A stretch of DNA of 7,297 nucleotides from positions 1 through 7,297 of the forward strand of contig JAQGOT010000661.1 of the NCBI GenBank assembly GCA_028293465.1, written 5' to 3'. This DNA is from Pedosphaera sp. (GTDB lineage: Bacteria > Verrucomicrobiota > Verrucomicrobiia > Limisphaerales > Pedosphaeraceae). The stretch's first letter is position 1. The number at the start of each line of letters is the position of its first letter. The notes below the pieces were generated by a model. It ran no database searches, was not told the origin of the DNA, and saw only the letters and a program-made list of their open reading frames with translations. The translations under genes and the position numbers were made by a program. Positions 6,035-7,297 of this stretch are shown here, one piece after another.

Positions 6035-6970
6035 ATGAAACTCCCCCTGAAACTCACGTTCCTCTTTTATTGCAGCTTGGTATTCGGGGCGAGCGCGGTC
6101 GCTCAAAGTAACACCGCCTGGACTTTGGTCTGGTCCGACGAGTTCACGCAAGCCGATGGCAGTTCGCCCGACCCGACGAAATGGGTTTCTGAAACCGGAG
6201 CCGGGGGTTGGGGAAACAATGAACTTGAATGCTATACTTCCCAAACCAACAACGTCCGGATTGAGCACGGCCAACTGGTGATCGAAGCCCGCCAGACGAA
6301 CCATCTCGGCTCCCGTTACACGTCGGGTCGGCTAAAGACCCAAGGCAAGGTGTCGTGGGCGTATGGCCGCATCGAAGCGCGGATCAAGATCCCGCGCGGC
6401 CGGGGGATATGGCCTGCATTCTGGTTGTTGGGCACCAACATTCCCGCAGTCAACTGGCCCACGTGCGGAGAGATCGACATCATGGAAAACATCGGTCATG
6501 AACCGACGCTGGTTCACGGCACCGCGCATGGGCCGGGTTACTCGGGTGGTGCCGGCATCGGTGCGCCGTATTCGTTGCCGGGCGGGGCATCTTTCGCCGA
6601 CGATTTTCATGTCTATGCCGTGGAGTGGACGACCAACCAGATCAAGTGGTTTGTGGACGCCCGGCAGTATTTCAGCCTGACTCCGGCGAACCTGCCCAAA
6701 GGTGCGCCGTGGGCGTTTGCGGAGCCGCAATTCCTGTTGCTGAACCTGGCCGTGGGCGGGAACTGGCCCGGTAATCCCGATGCCACGACGACGTTTCCGC
6801 AACGCATGACGGTGGATTACGTGCGGGTCTATGCGCCCAACCACCAGCCTGCCCGGAGCGCGGAAGCGGCTGCGGATCCCGGCTTGGAGAAAGGGCGATT
6901 GGCGGACGGGAGGGCAACTGGCGCGGGGGAAAGCGCGTTGCTCGAACAACGCAGCAACGGTTCGAGGTGA
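6035..6970 (+). CDS. Secreted GH16 family endo-beta-glucanase (laminarinase-like)
   Basis: This 311-residue glycoside hydrolase of family 16 would cleave beta-1,3 or mixed-linkage beta-glucans outside the cytoplasm with retention of configuration. Residues 1-23 are a Sec signal peptide (MKLPLK, a hydrophobic core, then SAVAQ). The catalytic beta-jelly-roll runs from about 28 to 267. Landmarks are LVWSDEF (31-37), WGNNELECYT (59-68), YTSGRLKTQGKVSWAYGRIEARIKIP (95-120), IWPAFWLLG (125-133), the active site GEIDIMENIG (145-154, nucleophile Glu146, Asp148, acid/base Glu151), FHVYAVEWTTNQIKWFVD (191-208), LLNLAVGGNWPGNP (235-248) and the closing DYVRVYAP (261-268). All catalytic residues are present. 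The last 43 residues are Ala/Arg/Gly-rich with no visible domain. The chosen ATG gives a complete signal peptide; no good Shine-Dalgarno is seen. Laminarinase-type activity is the best guess from the active-site spelling, but exact glucan specificity is not certain. Confidence 0.93.
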   Translation: MKLPLKLTFLFYCSLVFGASAVAQSNTAWTLVWSDEFTQADGSSPDPTKWVSETGAGGWGNNELECYTSQTNNVRIEHGQLVIEARQTNHLGSRYTSGRLKTQGKVSWAYGRIEARIKIPRGRGIWPAFWLLGTNIPAVNWPTCGEIDIMENIGHEPTLVHGTAHGPGYSGGAGIGAPYSLPGGASFADDFHVYAVEWTTNQIKWFVDARQYFSLTPANLPKGAPWAFAEPQFLLLNLAVGGNWPGNPDATTTFPQRMTVDYVRVYAPNHQPARSAEAAADPGLEKGRLADGRATGAGESALLEQRSNGSR

Positions 6971-7090
6971 AGAAAAACCCGGGCTTTCGGTGTGGCGGAT
7001 TGATGTTCATTGACAATCGATGGCCGCGAGGGCAAAAGCTGGGTGAACCCGGACTTTGAGACACCGTTGCTTTGGTTCCGGTTCCGAACG
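6971..7090. promoter_or_regulatory. Intergenic spacer with a perfect TTGACA box
   Basis: The 120-bp gap between the GH16 stop and the ATG at 7091 contains TTGACA at 7010-7015, an exact sigma70 -35 consensus. The expected -10 position (7033-7038) reads CAAAAG, which shares only three bases with TATAAT, so the promoter call is weak. No hairpin followed by a T-run is present after the GH16 gene. Confidence 0.25.
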
Positions 7091-7297
7091 ATGCCAAACC
7101 AAACCGTGACCAGTTTTCTGCGGCCGCCGGGTCGGCGGTCTGTCTGGCTGCAATTCGCTTTCGCGCTTTTGGTGGCGGCGTTGCATTCCGCGACGGAAGC
7201 GCAGGTGCCGGGGGAGGAATTGCGCACGGCGGCGGCGGTGCGGGGTTTGACCGTGGAGCAGGCTCAGGAGCGCAGGTCCGTCCGGCTGCGCGGGGTG
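7091..7297 (+). CDS. N-terminus of an exported or membrane protein, probably a large sensor (3' partial)
   Basis: An ATG at 7091 opens a frame that continues without a stop to the last base (69 codons). The product starts MPNQTVTSFLRPPGRRSVWL and has a signal peptide or signal anchor: basic RRS, a hydrophobic core FAFALLVAALHS at about 22-33, then TEAQ. The mature part reads EELRTAAAVRGLTVEQAQERRSVRLRGV. This resembles the opening of large periplasmic-sensor histidine kinases of Verrucomicrobia and related phyla, in which an 'alternating AAxVRxLxxEQA, xVxLRGVVT' segment begins an OB-like domain ahead of beta-propeller or kinase modules. That is family recall from only about 30 residues, so the kinase part is inference. 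The frame stays open back to a TGA near 7000, so an upstream start at GTG 7042 is possible, but the ATG best places the signal. No clear Shine-Dalgarno is seen. Confidence 0.6.
   Translation, partial: MPNQTVTSFLRPPGRRSVWLQFAFALLVAALHSATEAQVPGEELRTAAAVRGLTVEQAQERRSVRLRGV

Noticed and set aside
6976..6987. Near-palindrome around CCCGGG after the GH16 stop as a terminator
   Set aside because: There is no loop and no T-run; the symmetric core is only six bases and is imperfect beyond that.
1..7297. CRISPR array, tRNA or rRNA, insertion sequence, or new multi-gene defence system
   Set aside because: I found no regularly spaced repeats, cloverleaf-like segments, transposase motifs or nuclease/NTPase gene clusters. 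All sizeable genes belong to known efflux, membrane or hydrolase families.

Overview
The window reads as a GC-rich, Gram-negative chromosomal segment. A tripartite efflux pump with an outer-membrane channel implies a double membrane. Three things make me favour Verrucomicrobiota (Pedosphaera/Limisphaerales-like): a Tat-exported hemerythrin-like protein beside doxX, a secreted GH16 glucanase, and the start of a sensor-type protein whose mature N-terminus (RTAAAVRGLT...VRLRGV) resembles large sensor kinases common in that phylum. This placement is inference from protein character; there is no rRNA or marker gene here.

Layout. (1) Positions 1-4631, plus strand: an RND efflux operon in the order inner-membrane permease (5' end cut off by the window), periplasmic adaptor lipoprotein, TolC-type outer-membrane channel. 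The permease-adaptor gap is 36 bp and the adaptor and channel genes overlap by 4 bp (ATGA), so the three are probably co-transcribed and form one pump. (2) Positions 4652-5485, minus strand, convergent with the pump operon: a doxX gene preceded by a short Tat-signal hemerythrin-like gene that lacks most of its metal-binding fold. A 34-codon ORF in another frame bridges the two and ends across the doxX start codon. This junction looks rearranged and is the most unusual point in the window. (3) Positions 5486-6034: about 550 bp without a convincing gene. It holds a perfect 12-bp GC-rich inverted repeat and a doubtful 47-codon ORF, and looks like repeat or remnant DNA. (4) Positions 6035-6970, plus strand: a secreted GH16 endo-beta-glucanase (laminarinase-like) with an intact catalytic GEIDIME motif and an odd C-terminal tail. 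(5) Positions 7091-7297, plus strand: the first 69 codons of an exported protein, probably a large sensor, running off the end of the window.

How the genes fit together: the pump genes form a clear functional unit. The hemerythrin/doxX pair could be an envelope redox or small-molecule module, although the hemerythrin part is probably non-functional as it stands. The glucanase and the sensor-like gene share a strand and could belong to a polysaccharide-use region, but the window ends before this can be judged. I found no confident new defence system, CRISPR array, RNA gene or insertion sequence.
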